In this document: one piece after another, positions 34,585-43,803 of the stretch | Layout: each line of letters opens with the position of its first letter | How positions within the stretch are numbered: position 1 is the stretch's first letter | Assembly (NCBI GenBank): GCA_964447015.1 | Contig: CAYUQU010000005.1 | Coordinates: 1 to 64,000, forward strand | Direction: 5' to 3' | DNA length: 64,000 nt | Source: Wandonia sp964447015 | GTDB taxonomy: Bacteria > Bacteroidota > Bacteroidia > Flavobacteriales_D > Crocinitomicaceae | The notes under the pieces: generated by a model | Seen by the model: the letters and a program-made list of their open reading frames with translations, nothing else | The model's database searches: none | What the model was told of the DNA's origin: nothing | Program-made: the position numbers and the translations under genes

Positions 34585-34612
34585 AAAAGCCTGAGCATTT
34601 GTTCAGGCTTTT
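34585..34612 (+). terminator. Intrinsic terminator after ppa
   Basis: AAAAGCCTGA (34585-34594) pairs with TCAGGCTTTT (34603-34612) over 10 bp around an 8-nt loop, followed by further T. It begins 7 bp after the ppa stop. Confidence 0.9.
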
Positions 34613-34668
34613 TACAACCTTTCATTGTCTTTTTACGTCTATCAACCATGTAAACCCAAATACTCAAA

Positions 34669-36756
34669 ATGAAAGCACTTGTTTCACTTTTTATATTCTT
34701 TTCATTTTTTAGTCAACTCGCAAATGCGCAGATTGATAATTTCATATTAATCGACCAAGACGATTTCGAATATAATACAGCCGTTCCTTACGTTGTCCCA
34801 GGATCTCTTAATGACTGGTTTGAATTTCCTCGTGAAGACTGTGCTCCAGAAGGAGCAAAATCATTATTCATGAATTTCCGTGATGGATATACTGGAATAT
34901 CATTGGACAGAGAAATCGACGTGTGTGTTGGTGCAGCATATTATTTTGAATGGGTAATGGGAAACTGTTATACCGCTGAGGATGGAAATCCTGCGTTTGT
35001 AAAACCAAGTGTTACTGTGATTATTGTAGATGGGAATGGCATCGAAATGTACAATAATTCATGGGTAGATATGTTAGGTTGGCAAACGATTACTACACCT
35101 GTTTTCTACCCCACTTCACCTACTTTATATTTCCGTCTTTATACTGACATTCCAGGAACAACATCAGGGAATGATTTAACATTTGACGACCTGAGATATT
35201 ACCAAAACAACCCCATTTATCATTATGAAACTGAAACGGGACTTACGTTGGAACTATGTAGTATAGACACACCTATTGATCTTGCAGATTCACTTTTCGC
35301 CGTGCATCCAGCGGGAGTTTGGGATGGACCATCGACACTAACTAATTTGACCAATGGAACATTTGATCCTAGTACAAATACTTCGGGAGTATACACGTTT
35401 GTTACATCAAATTCAGCCATATGTCCCGATACAACAACCATCTTTCCGATTACTGTAGGAATTACCCCAATTATTGATCCAATTGCTGACATTGTTGAAT
35501 GTGGATCTTATATATTGCCCGAAATAACTGGTGTAGATCTTTCTGGAAATGAAGCATACTACACCCAACCCGATGGCGCTGGAGCTTCAGTAAATGATGG
35601 ATTTGAAGTTTTTGCTACAACTACTTTCTATATCTATGATGAAAGTACTGTGCTTTCACAATGTAATAGTGAAATTGAGTTTAATGTAACGATACATGAA
35701 GCACCAAATGCAGGTAATGACTTTGCAAATTCATATTGTACTCCAATTGGAAGTATCTTGACATTGTCAGACTTTATTGGTGTGCATGATAATAATGGCG
35801 ATTGGACAGAAATTTCAGCCTCAGGCGAATTCAATTCCACCACATCTGAATTTAATTTAGACGAGGCCTCTGATGGTACTTACGAATTTATTTATGTTGT
35901 CCCAGCTATTGGTTCTTGTGATAATGATACGGCTTTTGTTTCAATTTCAGTGTATGAAGCACCGGTTATTGACATGACTTCAAGTGATACAACTGGGTGT
36001 GCACCTGATGAAATTAGTTTTCAAGCAGGAACAACTAACAATGTGAATTTTGTATACGATTGGGATTTTGGCAATGGTGAAATATCTAATCAACAAACTG
36101 CACTTGTTTCGTATGCAACAATAGGTTGTTTTGACATCAATTTAACCGTTTCAAATAATGGTGAATGTGCTACATCAATAACCGAAAATGATTATATCTG
36201 TATCTATCCTACACCTCAAGCTATGTTTACAATGGATCAAGATTCATTGACTGCACTTGAACCTGTATTAACAGGAAGTAATTTGTCACTAGATGCTGAC
36301 TCATATATTTGGACATACGGTGATGGAGAAACGTCTAATGACATAGATCTGAATCATTCCTATGAGGGATTACCTGGTGGTTATTATGAAGTAACACTTA
36401 TCGCGATCACTGACCAAGGATGTTCTGATACCATGACTCAACAAATTTATATGTACAATCAATTTATTATGGAAACACCTAATGTGTTCACTCCAAACAA
36501 CGACGGAGTCAACGACGTGTTTTCTATTCGAGTTGAAGGCGTAGCGACTGTTGATTGGGTTGTACTTAATCGATGGGGAAATGTCCTCTCTCAAGGTTCT
36601 GAAGAACTCTCCCCCGCTGCACATATAATTCCTTTGTGGGATGGCTTAGTAGATGGTCAAGAATCTCCAGAAGGAGTCTATTTCTACCGAATTTCGTACA
36701 CAGATTCTTTTGATGAAAGTGGTAACGAACACGGTCATGTCACTCTTGCAAGATAA
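34669..36756 (+). CDS. T9SS type B secreted protein with PKD-like domains
   Basis: The 695-residue protein has a signal peptide (MKALVSLFIFFSFFSQLANA). Residues about 25-190 form a jelly-roll-like domain (YYFEWVMGNCYTAEDGNP). Then come several Ig-like repeats and a PKD region (about 440-520, NFVYDWDFGNGEISNQQTA) plus a second one (about 525-600, SYIWTYGDGETSNDIDLNHS). The C-terminal type B sorting domain reads ETPNVFTPNNDGVND, LNRWGNVLSQ and PEGVYFYRISY. No enzyme motif is recognised. It is a probable surface or adhesion protein. Confidence 0.91.
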   Translation: MKALVSLFIFFSFFSQLANAQIDNFILIDQDDFEYNTAVPYVVPGSLNDWFEFPREDCAPEGAKSLFMNFRDGYTGISLDREIDVCVGAAYYFEWVMGNCYTAEDGNPAFVKPSVTVIIVDGNGIEMYNNSWVDMLGWQTITTPVFYPTSPTLYFRLYTDIPGTTSGNDLTFDDLRYYQNNPIYHYETETGLTLELCSIDTPIDLADSLFAVHPAGVWDGPSTLTNLTNGTFDPSTNTSGVYTFVTSNSAICPDTTTIFPITVGITPIIDPIADIVECGSYILPEITGVDLSGNEAYYTQPDGAGASVNDGFEVFATTTFYIYDESTVLSQCNSEIEFNVTIHEAPNAGNDFANSYCTPIGSILTLSDFIGVHDNNGDWTEISASGEFNSTTSEFNLDEASDGTYEFIYVVPAIGSCDNDTAFVSISVYEAPVIDMTSSDTTGCAPDEISFQAGTTNNVNFVYDWDFGNGEISNQQTALVSYATIGCFDINLTVSNNGECATSITENDYICIYPTPQAMFTMDQDSLTALEPVLTGSNLSLDADSYIWTYGDGETSNDIDLNHSYEGLPGGYYEVTLIAITDQGCSDTMTQQIYMYNQFIMETPNVFTPNNDGVNDVFSIRVEGVATVDWVVLNRWGNVLSQGSEELSPAAHIIPLWDGLVDGQESPEGVYFYRISYTDSFDESGNEHGHVTLAR

Positions 36757-36782
36757 TCATTTCTTTAATTCATTAAAGGCTG

Positions 36783-36813
36783 TTGTGGGTTCGTTAAACT
36801 AATCGTAACTTTG
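36783..36813 (+). promoter_or_regulatory. Promoter of dusB
   Basis: TTG (36783-36785), a 20-nt spacer and TAACTTTG (36806-36813) match the consensus. The ATG is 8 nt after the box, so the predicted leader is only a few nucleotides. Confidence 0.7.
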
Positions 36814-36821
36814 CAGCGCTT

Positions 36822-37808
36822 ATGGTTAAAATTCGTCATATTGAATTGGGTGACTTTCCCTTACTTCTCGCTCCAATGGAGGATGTGAGTGATCCACCAT
36901 TCCGCGCTCTATGTAAAGAAAATGGGGCGGATTTGATGTATACCGAGTTCATTTCTTCTGAGGGTTTAATTCGCGACGCAGCTAAAAGTGTCGCAAAACT
37001 CGATATTTACGAATACGAACGCCCTGTTGGAATTCAAATTTTTGGTTCTGAAATTGAATCAATGAAAGAGGCTGTGCGGATTATTGAACGTACACAACCA
37101 GACATTATCGATATTAATTACGGATGCCCAGTCAAAAAGGTAGCTTGTAAAGGTGCTGGTGCAGGAATTCTACAAGACATCCCCAAAATGATTCGCTTGA
37201 CAGAAGAAATTGTGAAAACAACAAATCTTCCTGTAACTGTAAAAACACGTTTAGGCTGGGATGATGAATCCAAGCATATTTATGAAGTTGCAGAACGCCT
37301 TCAAGATGTGGGAATTGAAGCATTATCAATTCACGGGCGAACTAGAAAACAAATGTACAAAGGTGAAGCCGACTGGACATTAATTGGCGATGTAAAAAAC
37401 AACCCTAGAATGCACATTCCAATTTTTGGAAATGGCGATATTACTACTCCCGAAAAAGCTGTTGAATACAAAAATAGATATGGTGTAGACGGAGTGATGA
37501 TAGGTCGCGCAAGCATCGGACACCCTTGGATTTTTAGAGAAATAAAACACTTTATCGCAACGGGTGAACATTTGCCTGAACCTACTTTAAAAGAACGTCT
37601 TGATGTTACACGAAGACACCTAGACATGTCCGTAAAATGGAAAGGTGAAACTTTAGGTGTTATCGAAATGAAGCGTCACTATTCAAATTATTTTAGAGGT
37701 TTGTCACATTTCAAAGAATATAGAACCAAATTGGTTACTTCTTTTGATTTGCAAGAAATTTATGCGACACTGAGTACAATTGAAGAAGAATACTCAATGA
37801 CCGTTTAA
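36822..37808 (+). CDS. dusB: tRNA-dihydrouridine synthase DusB
   Basis: It reduces uridines in the tRNA D-loop with FMN and NAD(P)H. The 328-residue TIM-barrel protein shows the family landmarks: LAPMEDVSDPPFRALCKENG (about 16-35), DINYGCPVKKVACKGAGAGI with the catalytic Cys (about 98-117), SIHGRTRKQMYKGEADW and DGVMIGRASIGHPWIF. The NifR3/DusB subtype is the best match. Its 3' end overlaps the convergent permease gene by 15 bp. Confidence 0.96.
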   Translation: MVKIRHIELGDFPLLLAPMEDVSDPPFRALCKENGADLMYTEFISSEGLIRDAAKSVAKLDIYEYERPVGIQIFGSEIESMKEAVRIIERTQPDIIDINYGCPVKKVACKGAGAGILQDIPKMIRLTEEIVKTTNLPVTVKTRLGWDDESKHIYEVAERLQDVGIEALSIHGRTRKQMYKGEADWTLIGDVKNNPRMHIPIFGNGDITTPEKAVEYKNRYGVDGVMIGRASIGHPWIFREIKHFIATGEHLPEPTLKERLDVTRRHLDMSVKWKGETLGVIEMKRHYSNYFRGLSHFKEYRTKLVTSFDLQEIYATLSTIEEEYSMTV

Positions 37809-39014
37809 TTCTTTGTCAAACTTCTTTACAAGGAAACGAACTGGTAGCCAACTACTTACTATTCCAACTGAAAATGTGATTGCTAAAATCATCACAGCAT
37901 CACTAAAATACATAACTACGGGAAAAGCATCTCCACCTGAATTTGGCAGAGTTATTACTCCTCCAAAAAATTGAATTGAAAGCGCTGAATAACCAATAAT
38001 CAACCCTATTACAATTCCTGAAAACGTAATTAAAAGTCCTTGATAAAAGAAGACCTTAAAAATGTCCTTTTGTTGAAGTCCTATTGCCGAAAGTGTTTTT
38101 AAGTTATCCTTCTTATCAATAAACAACATTGTTAATGAAGCTACCATATTGAATGTGGCGAGGATAAAAATAAACACCAAAATAAAGAAAACAATGATTT
38201 TTTCAATTCTTGACGTCTTATAAATGAGCTCATTTTTTTCTAGGTGAGTTTTTACGATGAAATCATCCCCCACTGCTTCTCGAAGTTCTTTTTGTACTTT
38301 TTCTATATCACTTCCCTCATCCAAATCTACCGCTAAACGCGTAATGTCATTGTCATAATTCAATAATTTTGACGCATCATCGAAAGAGATTATAAGGGTT
38401 TGCGCATTCACTTCGCGATTGTAGTTAACGGCTGTTGTCAAAAAAAAGTAGTCTGAACGAAAAGGGCTTTTTGAACGCATAATCTTAGCATCCCGCGAAG
38501 GAGCATAAACCAATACACGTTCGGGGTTCCCTGTAAAAATTATACCATCCAACTTATGCAGCAAACCTACTCCGATAATTGCTTCATTTGCGCTTAGACT
38601 GCCCTCGAAATCTCCTTGAGTGGTGTGTTTGTCGACTAGAATTGTTTCTAGAAAAGAGGAATCAACACCATAAATCTGTGCATTGACCCATTTATTCTCG
38701 TGTTTTATGATAACAATTTCCTCAATAACACGAGATGTTTGTCTAACGCCTGGCACGTTTTCAATAGCCTCAAGCGGAATGAAGTTGTAATTTATTGTTT
38801 TTCCCTTTTTCGATTCGATTGTAATTTTGGGATCAAAATCCGAATACAATTCATGAACCATCGATTCTATTCCGTTAAAAGCAGACAATACTATCGTCAT
38901 AGCCGCCGTACTCACGGCCAGTCCAATCACAGCAATCCAAGTAATTATATTTATAATACTCTTAGAGTGTTTAGAAAAGTAGTACCGCTTGGCGACGAAA
39001 AAGGGAAAATTCAT
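37794..39014 (-). CDS. ABC transporter permease of the LolC/LolE (FtsX-like) family
   Basis: The 406-residue protein has an N-terminal membrane helix after a basic start (MNFPFFVAKRYYFSKHSKSI), a large periplasmic domain (about 45-265) and three C-terminal helices (about 270-300, 320-350 and 370-395). This is the MacB/LolC topology. LolC/E-type permeases extract lipoproteins from the inner membrane with the LolD ATPase; the ATPase is not adjacent here. It lies directly after rbfA on the same strand. The family is sure but the substrate is inferred. Confidence 0.88.
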   Translation of the reverse strand: MNFPFFVAKRYYFSKHSKSIINIITWIAVIGLAVSTAAMTIVLSAFNGIESMVHELYSDFDPKITIESKKGKTINYNFIPLEAIENVPGVRQTSRVIEEIVIIKHENKWVNAQIYGVDSSFLETILVDKHTTQGDFEGSLSANEAIIGVGLLHKLDGIIFTGNPERVLVYAPSRDAKIMRSKSPFRSDYFFLTTAVNYNREVNAQTLIISFDDASKLLNYDNDITRLAVDLDEGSDIEKVQKELREAVGDDFIVKTHLEKNELIYKTSRIEKIIVFFILVFIFILATFNMVASLTMLFIDKKDNLKTLSAIGLQQKDIFKVFFYQGLLITFSGIVIGLIIGYSALSIQFFGGVITLPNSGGDAFPVVMYFSDAVMILAITFSVGIVSSWLPVRFLVKKFDKELNGH

Positions 39015-39015
39015 T

Positions 39016-39351
39016 CTATTTTTTCAATAATTCTTCAATTTTCATAGCGTAATCAATTGAATCATCAATAATAAACACAAACTCTGGCAGCTTGCGCAAA
39101 TTTTTCAACGCTACCCCAACCGCACCGCGAATTTTTGATTTGTGATCGTTGATGTTTTTCAATACTTCTGTCGCTTCTGCTGCACCGAAAATACTGAGAT
39201 ATACACGCGCAAACGAAAGGTCTGCAGAGATATTTACTTTAGTAACGGAAACCATGTTTCCCAATGCGTACTCGCGCGCATTTCGTTGAAAAAATGTGGA
39301 AAGTTCGCGCTGCATTACAGTCTCCACTCGATTTTGTCTAATTGAACCCAT
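39016..39351 (-). CDS. rbfA: Ribosome-binding factor A
   Basis: RbfA helps mature the 16S rRNA 5' end and 30S subunit. The 111-residue protein has the compact KH-like RbfA layout: an N-terminal QNRVETVMQRELSTFFQRNA helix, VSVTKVNISADLSFARVYLS strands (MVSVTKVNI...), and the C-terminal LRKLPEFVFIIDDSIDYAMK. The -7 box ends 4 nt before the ATG, so its mRNA may be leaderless. It precedes the permease by 1 bp and should be co-transcribed with it. Confidence 0.93.
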   Translation of the reverse strand: MGSIRQNRVETVMQRELSTFFQRNAREYALGNMVSVTKVNISADLSFARVYLSIFGAAEATEVLKNINDHKSKIRGAVGVALKNLRKLPEFVFIIDDSIDYAMKIEELLKK

Positions 39352-39355
39352 AGTG

Positions 39356-39363
39356 CAAAGTTA
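39356..39363 (-). promoter_or_regulatory. -7 box directly before rbfA
   Basis: On the minus strand, TAACTTTG is followed by CACT and the rbfA ATG. A TTTG at 39388-39385 is 21 nt upstream, slightly longer than the ideal spacing. It is divergent from the exporter promoter at 39404-39411. Confidence 0.6.
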
Positions 39364-39403
39364 CGAATTGTTTAGTCATTGTTTCAAAACAAAGTCAAAA
39401 ACG

Positions 39404-39411
39404 TATCTTTG
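39404..39411 (+). promoter_or_regulatory. -7 box of the MsbA-like exporter gene
   Basis: TATCTTTG matches TAnnTTTG, with TTG at 39379-39381 (22-nt spacing). The ATG is 68 nt downstream. Together with the rbfA box it forms a compact divergent promoter region. Confidence 0.55.
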
Positions 39412-39479
39412 CCATTATCAGCGAGGGAAAAGTAGATTGGATCTTTATTCCTCGATTAAGTTTGAACATAAATAAGAGA

Positions 39480-41339
39480 ATGAAAACGATAAAAGAAATC
39501 TACAAGTACACGTTTGTTTATAAGACACAAACCCTCTTAACTATTTTCTTCAATTTCCTCTTTGTTATCTTTAATCTGATTTCTTTAGCACTCTTTGTTC
39601 CGTTTATGGAACTAATATTCAAAAATGAATTTCCTCTCGTTTCTCCTACAACTCCTGTGTGGAAAGAAGGTGCGTTCAGTTTTTTTGAATATGCCTCTGA
39701 TTATTACAATTACTTCATGGAATTGTATTTGTTTAACAACGGTAAAGAAAAGGCACTGTTGTTTATTTGTGGGAGTGTATTAGTAGCGTTCTTTCTCAAA
39801 AATTTATTTCGCTATTTGGCGATATATTATCAAGCTCAGGTTAGAATGTCTGTCGTTCGGGACTTGCGAGATAAAGTATTTGCTAAAACGCTACGTTTGC
39901 CAATGGCTTTCTATTCTGAAGAGAAAAAAGGAGACTTAATGTCCCGCATGAGTACCGACGTAAACGAAATGGAATTTTCTGTAGTAAGTGTACTTCAACT
40001 TCTCTTTCGTGACCCTGTGGATGTATTACTCACAGTATCGTTGTTATTTTATTGGAGTCCGAAATTAACACTGATTTCATTTATCGTTCTCCCACTATCT
40101 GCATTTGTTATTTCGAGAATTGGAAAAAGCTTGAAAAGAACAGCACGCGAAGGGCAAGACCAAATGGGACGTGTGTTTTCAACCATTGAAGAAACACTCG
40201 GTGGAATTAGAATTATTAAGGCTTTCAACGCTTCAAAATTAATTCAAGAAAAATTTTCTGCTTCTAACCTACGTCATCAGCAACTTCTCACAAGTACATA
40301 CCGAAAAAAGGATTTATCCTCTCCTTTGAATGAGTTTTTAGGGGCTTTTGTGATGTTGGTAATTGTTTACTTTGGTGGAATGTTGGTTTTGGAAGGAGAG
40401 GGTTCGGGAATGAACGGCGCTCAGTTTATGGGATTCATTATTGTATTCTCCCAATTATTAAGACCAATACAAAGTATTGCCACCAACATAGGAAGTTTGC
40501 ACAAAGCAAAAGTGAGCTTAGACCGAATAAATGAAGTCCTCAACACTGACGAAGTGATTATGGATCCTGAAAATCCAGAAGTCTTTAACTCTATTACTGA
40601 AAGTGTAAAATATGAAAATGTGTGTTTTGCTTACGGCGAAAAACAGATAATTAACAATATCAGTTTTACCATTCCAAAAGGGAAGACCGTTGCACTTGTA
40701 GGTGAATCAGGAAGCGGGAAATCGACATTATCAGACCTTTTACCGCGATTCTATGATGTAGGTTCAGGTAAAATCACCATTGATGGAATTGACATTCGGA
40801 ATTTTAAAGTGGAGGATTTACGTCGTGAAATTGGCATTGTATCTCAAGAATCCATTCTATTCAACGACACGATTAGAAACAACATTGCTTTCGGAAAACC
40901 TGATGCCACAGAAGAAGAAATAATCGCAGCAGCCAAAATTGCAAATGCCCACGATTTTATCATGCAGCAAGAAAATGGGTACGACACAGGTATTGGCGAG
41001 AGAGGGAATAAACTTAGTGGTGGACAGAAACAACGTATCAGCATTGCACGAGCAATTTTAAAAGACCCTGAAATCTTGATTCTTGACGAAGCGACATCAG
41101 CCCTAGACACTGAATCTGAAAAACTAGTACAAGACGCTTTGGAGAAATTAATGAACAACAGAACGTCTATCGTTATCGCTCACCGACTCAGTACAGTGCG
41201 CCATGCAGATGAAATTATTGTGCTCCAAAATGGAGATATTGTAGAACGCGGCAAACACGATGAGTTGATATCACAGAAGGGACATTATCATAAATTGTGT
41301 GGTTTACAAGGGATTTCGGTAGATGTGTATGAAAAATAA
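39480..41339 (+). CDS. ABC exporter, fused permease and ATPase (MsbA-like)
   Basis: From ATG 39480 the product is about 619 residues; an upstream TTG (39462) is less likely. Six membrane helices occupy roughly residues 15-335. The nucleotide-binding domain follows, with Walker A GESGSGKST (about 408-416), the Q-loop, signature LSGGQ (about 510), Walker B LILDEATS and H-loop IVIAHRLSTV. This half-transporter works as a homodimer. MsbA-like exporters move lipid A, lipids or drugs; the substrate is not determined by the sequence. Confidence 0.93.
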   Translation: MKTIKEIYKYTFVYKTQTLLTIFFNFLFVIFNLISLALFVPFMELIFKNEFPLVSPTTPVWKEGAFSFFEYASDYYNYFMELYLFNNGKEKALLFICGSVLVAFFLKNLFRYLAIYYQAQVRMSVVRDLRDKVFAKTLRLPMAFYSEEKKGDLMSRMSTDVNEMEFSVVSVLQLLFRDPVDVLLTVSLLFYWSPKLTLISFIVLPLSAFVISRIGKSLKRTAREGQDQMGRVFSTIEETLGGIRIIKAFNASKLIQEKFSASNLRHQQLLTSTYRKKDLSSPLNEFLGAFVMLVIVYFGGMLVLEGEGSGMNGAQFMGFIIVFSQLLRPIQSIATNIGSLHKAKVSLDRINEVLNTDEVIMDPENPEVFNSITESVKYENVCFAYGEKQIINNISFTIPKGKTVALVGESGSGKSTLSDLLPRFYDVGSGKITIDGIDIRNFKVEDLRREIGIVSQESILFNDTIRNNIAFGKPDATEEEIIAAAKIANAHDFIMQQENGYDTGIGERGNKLSGGQKQRISIARAILKDPEILILDEATSALDTESEKLVQDALEKLMNNRTSIVIAHRLSTVRHADEIIVLQNGDIVERGKHDELISQKGHYHKLCGLQGISVDVYEK

Positions 41340-41386
41340 CATTAACTTATAAATCTGTTTCTTAAAAATCATATCACTCGCCAAGG

Positions 41387-41417
41387 TTGGTCTAATTAGA
41401 AAAAAGATGTATATTCG
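41387..41417 (+). promoter_or_regulatory. Possible promoter of the 41450 secreted protein
   Basis: TTG (41387-41389), a 20-nt spacer and TATATTCG (41410-41417) match the consensus with one mismatch (C for T in TTTG). The following leader is very A/T-rich, ending TTAATCTAAAAAAATT before the ATG, as is typical of strongly translated Bacteroidota genes. Confidence 0.45.
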
Positions 41418-41449
41418 TATCCTAAAAATTATTTTAATCTAAAAAAATT

Positions 41450-42706
41450 ATGAAAAAAATTTACTTTATAGCAGCATCTCTTTTGGTTTCTGCTAGTATG
41501 TTTGCTCAAACAAACTTAAGTTTTGAAAATTGGACAGGAGCAACGCCTGATGGTTGGAGTTTTAATGCTAATGTATTAGCAGGAGTAGGAACACTAAATG
41601 CAACACCTGTCACTCAAGGCACTACAAATCCTTCTGATGGATTGTCGTACTTAGTTTCTGAAAGTGTAACCCTTTCAGGCTCAACAAATGGTCAAGTTCC
41701 TGATGGTGTTTATGGTGGGTTTGCATATGCAAATGCTTGGCAAAGTACAGACTTATATGAATCAGTTTCGTTTGATGTTCGTCATGCAGTTTTAGCAACA
41801 GATAGTGCTGTAGTTGCTATCTTTGGATATGACTCAGAGGGAGATGTTCAAGCGCAAGGGTATACACTTGTTGGTGGCTCTCAAGCAACATGGACTACTG
41901 TAGTAGTTGATGTCGTTTATTTCGAAACATCAATCGTTGAATGGGATATGGTTGTATCTTCAAGCGCAAGTTCTATTTTTAATGGAACTGGAACTACTGC
42001 TGTAGAAGGTTCAATTCTTGAAGTTGATAACATCGTTTTAGGAGCTCTTTTAAACCCTGCTCCAAATGTAACTGACGTTGTTGCAACTGATATATCTGAT
42101 AACGGTAACGGAACAGACTTAGAAGTTTCATTTACTGTTCCTGCTGATGAAACTAATATCTTGAATTATTATGCAGTTGCATTTGCTACAGGTGTTAGCC
42201 CTGCAATGGCTGTAGACCCGCTTGCTCTTGTTACTGGTGCTGGTATTGAGGTAACACCTGATGGTTCAAATCAAGTTGTGAATTTTGGTGCTGCAGACGT
42301 TTATGTAGGTCTTAATGCTGCTCAAACAGCATTTGAAGTTAACCCAATCGTAGAAGACGTGTCAATGACTGTTTATATCTATGTTGTAGGTGATAATGGT
42401 TATTTAGATGTTTGGGCTCCTTCAAATGAGATCACTCTTACTAGCGCTGGAACTAGTGGAATTAACGAAAACACTATTTCAGTTAACGCTTATCCAAACC
42501 CAGCTAATTCAGAGTTAAACATCACAATGTCTGAGAATGCAACTTCAGTTGCTGTAATCAGCATGGATGGTAAAGTAGTAGCTTCTCAAGAAGTTAACGG
42601 TACTTCAACTACTATCAATGTAGCTAACTTAAATTCTGGAGTTTACTTCTACGAAGTAACTGCTGAAAACGGATTAGTTGTTCGCAACTCTTTCGTTAAG
42701 AACTAA
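41450..42706 (+). CDS. Secreted protein with T9SS type A sorting domain
   Basis: The 418-residue protein has a signal peptide (MKKIYFIAASLLVSASMFAQ). An N-terminal jelly-roll-like domain (about 22-195) includes NLSFENWTGATPDGWSFNAN. A fibronectin-like domain follows (about 203-330). The C-terminal type A sorting domain (about 340-418) reads VNAYPNPANSELNITMSENA, VISMDGKVVASQEVNG and SGVYFYEVTAENG. It is Ala/Val/Thr-rich with few charges, low in Lys, and has a strong palindromic terminator. It is probably abundant at the cell surface or released. No catalytic motif is seen. Confidence 0.9.
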   Translation: MKKIYFIAASLLVSASMFAQTNLSFENWTGATPDGWSFNANVLAGVGTLNATPVTQGTTNPSDGLSYLVSESVTLSGSTNGQVPDGVYGGFAYANAWQSTDLYESVSFDVRHAVLATDSAVVAIFGYDSEGDVQAQGYTLVGGSQATWTTVVVDVVYFETSIVEWDMVVSSSASSIFNGTGTTAVEGSILEVDNIVLGALLNPAPNVTDVVATDISDNGNGTDLEVSFTVPADETNILNYYAVAFATGVSPAMAVDPLALVTGAGIEVTPDGSNQVVNFGAADVYVGLNAAQTAFEVNPIVEDVSMTVYIYVVGDNGYLDVWAPSNEITLTSAGTSGINENTISVNAYPNPANSELNITMSENATSVAVISMDGKVVASQEVNGTSTTINVANLNSGVYFYEVTAENGLVVRNSFVKN

Positions 42707-42729
42707 GAAATTTAATTTTCTGATATAAG

Positions 42730-42757
42730 AAAGGCTGTCTCAATTGAGACAGCCTTT
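42730..42757. terminator. 28-bp palindromic bidirectional terminator
   Basis: A fully symmetric sequence, AAAGGCTGTCTCAA then its mirror complement TTGAGACAGCCTTT, gives a 12-bp stem with a small AATT centre, flanked by T runs on both strands. It sits between convergent genes (41450 and 42781). Confidence 0.88.
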
Positions 42758-42780
42758 TGCTTTTTTAGTAATATCATCTA

Positions 42781-43185
42781 TTAATTTCGATGTCTGAACT
42801 TTGACCTACGTTCTTGATACATATTCGTGTTCGTGCGAATGTGTTTTCCTCTTGTATAATACAAAATAGTGCAGCCTGCAATAAACATCCCCACAGGAAT
42901 CAGCAAAATACCTGAACGATAAGCATAATAATAAGAAATACTTAATACAGCGATGCCTATGACAATTAGCGAATATCCTAAATACTTATACTCCTTCACT
43001 AACGAGTTTACAACAGTACCTCTATCGCTTTCGAGAATATAATCGTCTATGCTTTTGATTAGTGTATTAATCGCTTCTTTATCTAAAGCTTGGGCGACCA
43101 ATTCTTTTCGAATATCACTATAAGACATTCCATTGCGCTTCTTTTCAGCGTACGGATGAATCAATTCTAATTCTGACTTCATCAT
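42781..43185 (-). CDS. Small membrane protein, unknown function
   Basis: The 134-residue protein has a charged N-terminal helical half (ELIHPYAEKKRNGMSYSDIR, then KELVAQALDKEAINTLIKSI), resembling a short regulatory or helix-turn region. Two membrane segments follow (about 67-87 and 92-110), and the C-terminus is basic (RTNTNMYQERRSKFRHRN). No family is recognised. It follows the biotin carrier gene on the same strand by 21 bp. Confidence 0.65.
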   Translation of the reverse strand: MMKSELELIHPYAEKKRNGMSYSDIRKELVAQALDKEAINTLIKSIDDYILESDRGTVVNSLVKEYKYLGYSLIVIGIAVLSISYYYAYRSGILLIPVGMFIAGCTILYYTRGKHIRTNTNMYQERRSKFRHRN

Positions 43186-43206
43186 ATAAAATTAGGTTAG
43201 AGCTAA

Positions 43207-43674
43207 TCACTCAAACTTTATCAATACTGAGCCTTTCTCAGTAGTCTGATTAACTTCTACTAGAATTGACTTAACTGTTCCTACACCTTCGGCCTTAATT
43301 ACGTTTTCCATTTTCATCGCTTCAAGGGTCAAAAGTGAAGTGCCTGTTTTAACCTCATCACCAGGTTGAACATGAACCGCCAATACTTTGCCTGGCATTG
43401 GAGATTTAAGCTCGTCTAGTTTTTTCTCAACTATTTTATCTAGTCCAAGTTCACTCAGTAATTTATGAATTGGCAACTCGCGCTTTATCGTAAATGAACG
43501 GTGATTGATTTTCACCCTCATTGTACCCACTTCTGTATCTACCTCTTCAACTTCTCCAAAAAATGTCTTACCTTGAAAATAAATGCGGAAAAACTGATCG
43601 TTATCCCAAGAGACCTTTGCTCCAGCCTTTATATCTATCACTTCCTCTCCTAATTTCCACGTATGTTGAGCCAT
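43207..43674 (-). CDS. Biotin carboxyl carrier-type protein
   Basis: The 155-residue protein ends in a biotinyl domain with the biotin lysine in LTLEAMKMENVIKAEG (Lys near 121) and the preceding SPMPGKVLAVHVQPGDEVKT. The N-terminal half (about 1-80) resembles the linker region of carboxylase carrier subunits. It should carry CO2 between a biotin carboxylase and a transferase, for example of acetyl-, propionyl- or methylcrotonyl-CoA carboxylase. The partner subunits are not adjacent, so the complex is not identified. A small membrane gene follows. Confidence 0.88.
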   Translation of the reverse strand: MAQHTWKLGEEVIDIKAGAKVSWDNDQFFRIYFQGKTFFGEVEEVDTEVGTMRVKINHRSFTIKRELPIHKLLSELGLDKIVEKKLDELKSPMPGKVLAVHVQPGDEVKTGTSLLTLEAMKMENVIKAEGVGTVKSILVEVNQTTEKGSVLIKFE

Positions 43675-43803
43675 CTATTCTACAATTTTGCCCTAAATCT
43701 ATGAATAATGCCGTTAAAAATTAAATTGTTGCTTTTTAATTTCTTTTTGTGGAGATTTGCATCAATCGTATAATTTAAATTATTTTCAATTAGATTACTA
43801 GTT

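Noticed and set aside
37794..37808. Overlap of dusB and the permease as a possible annotation error
   Set aside because: Both ends are supported by conserved family sequence; a 15-bp convergent overlap is normal in compact genomes.
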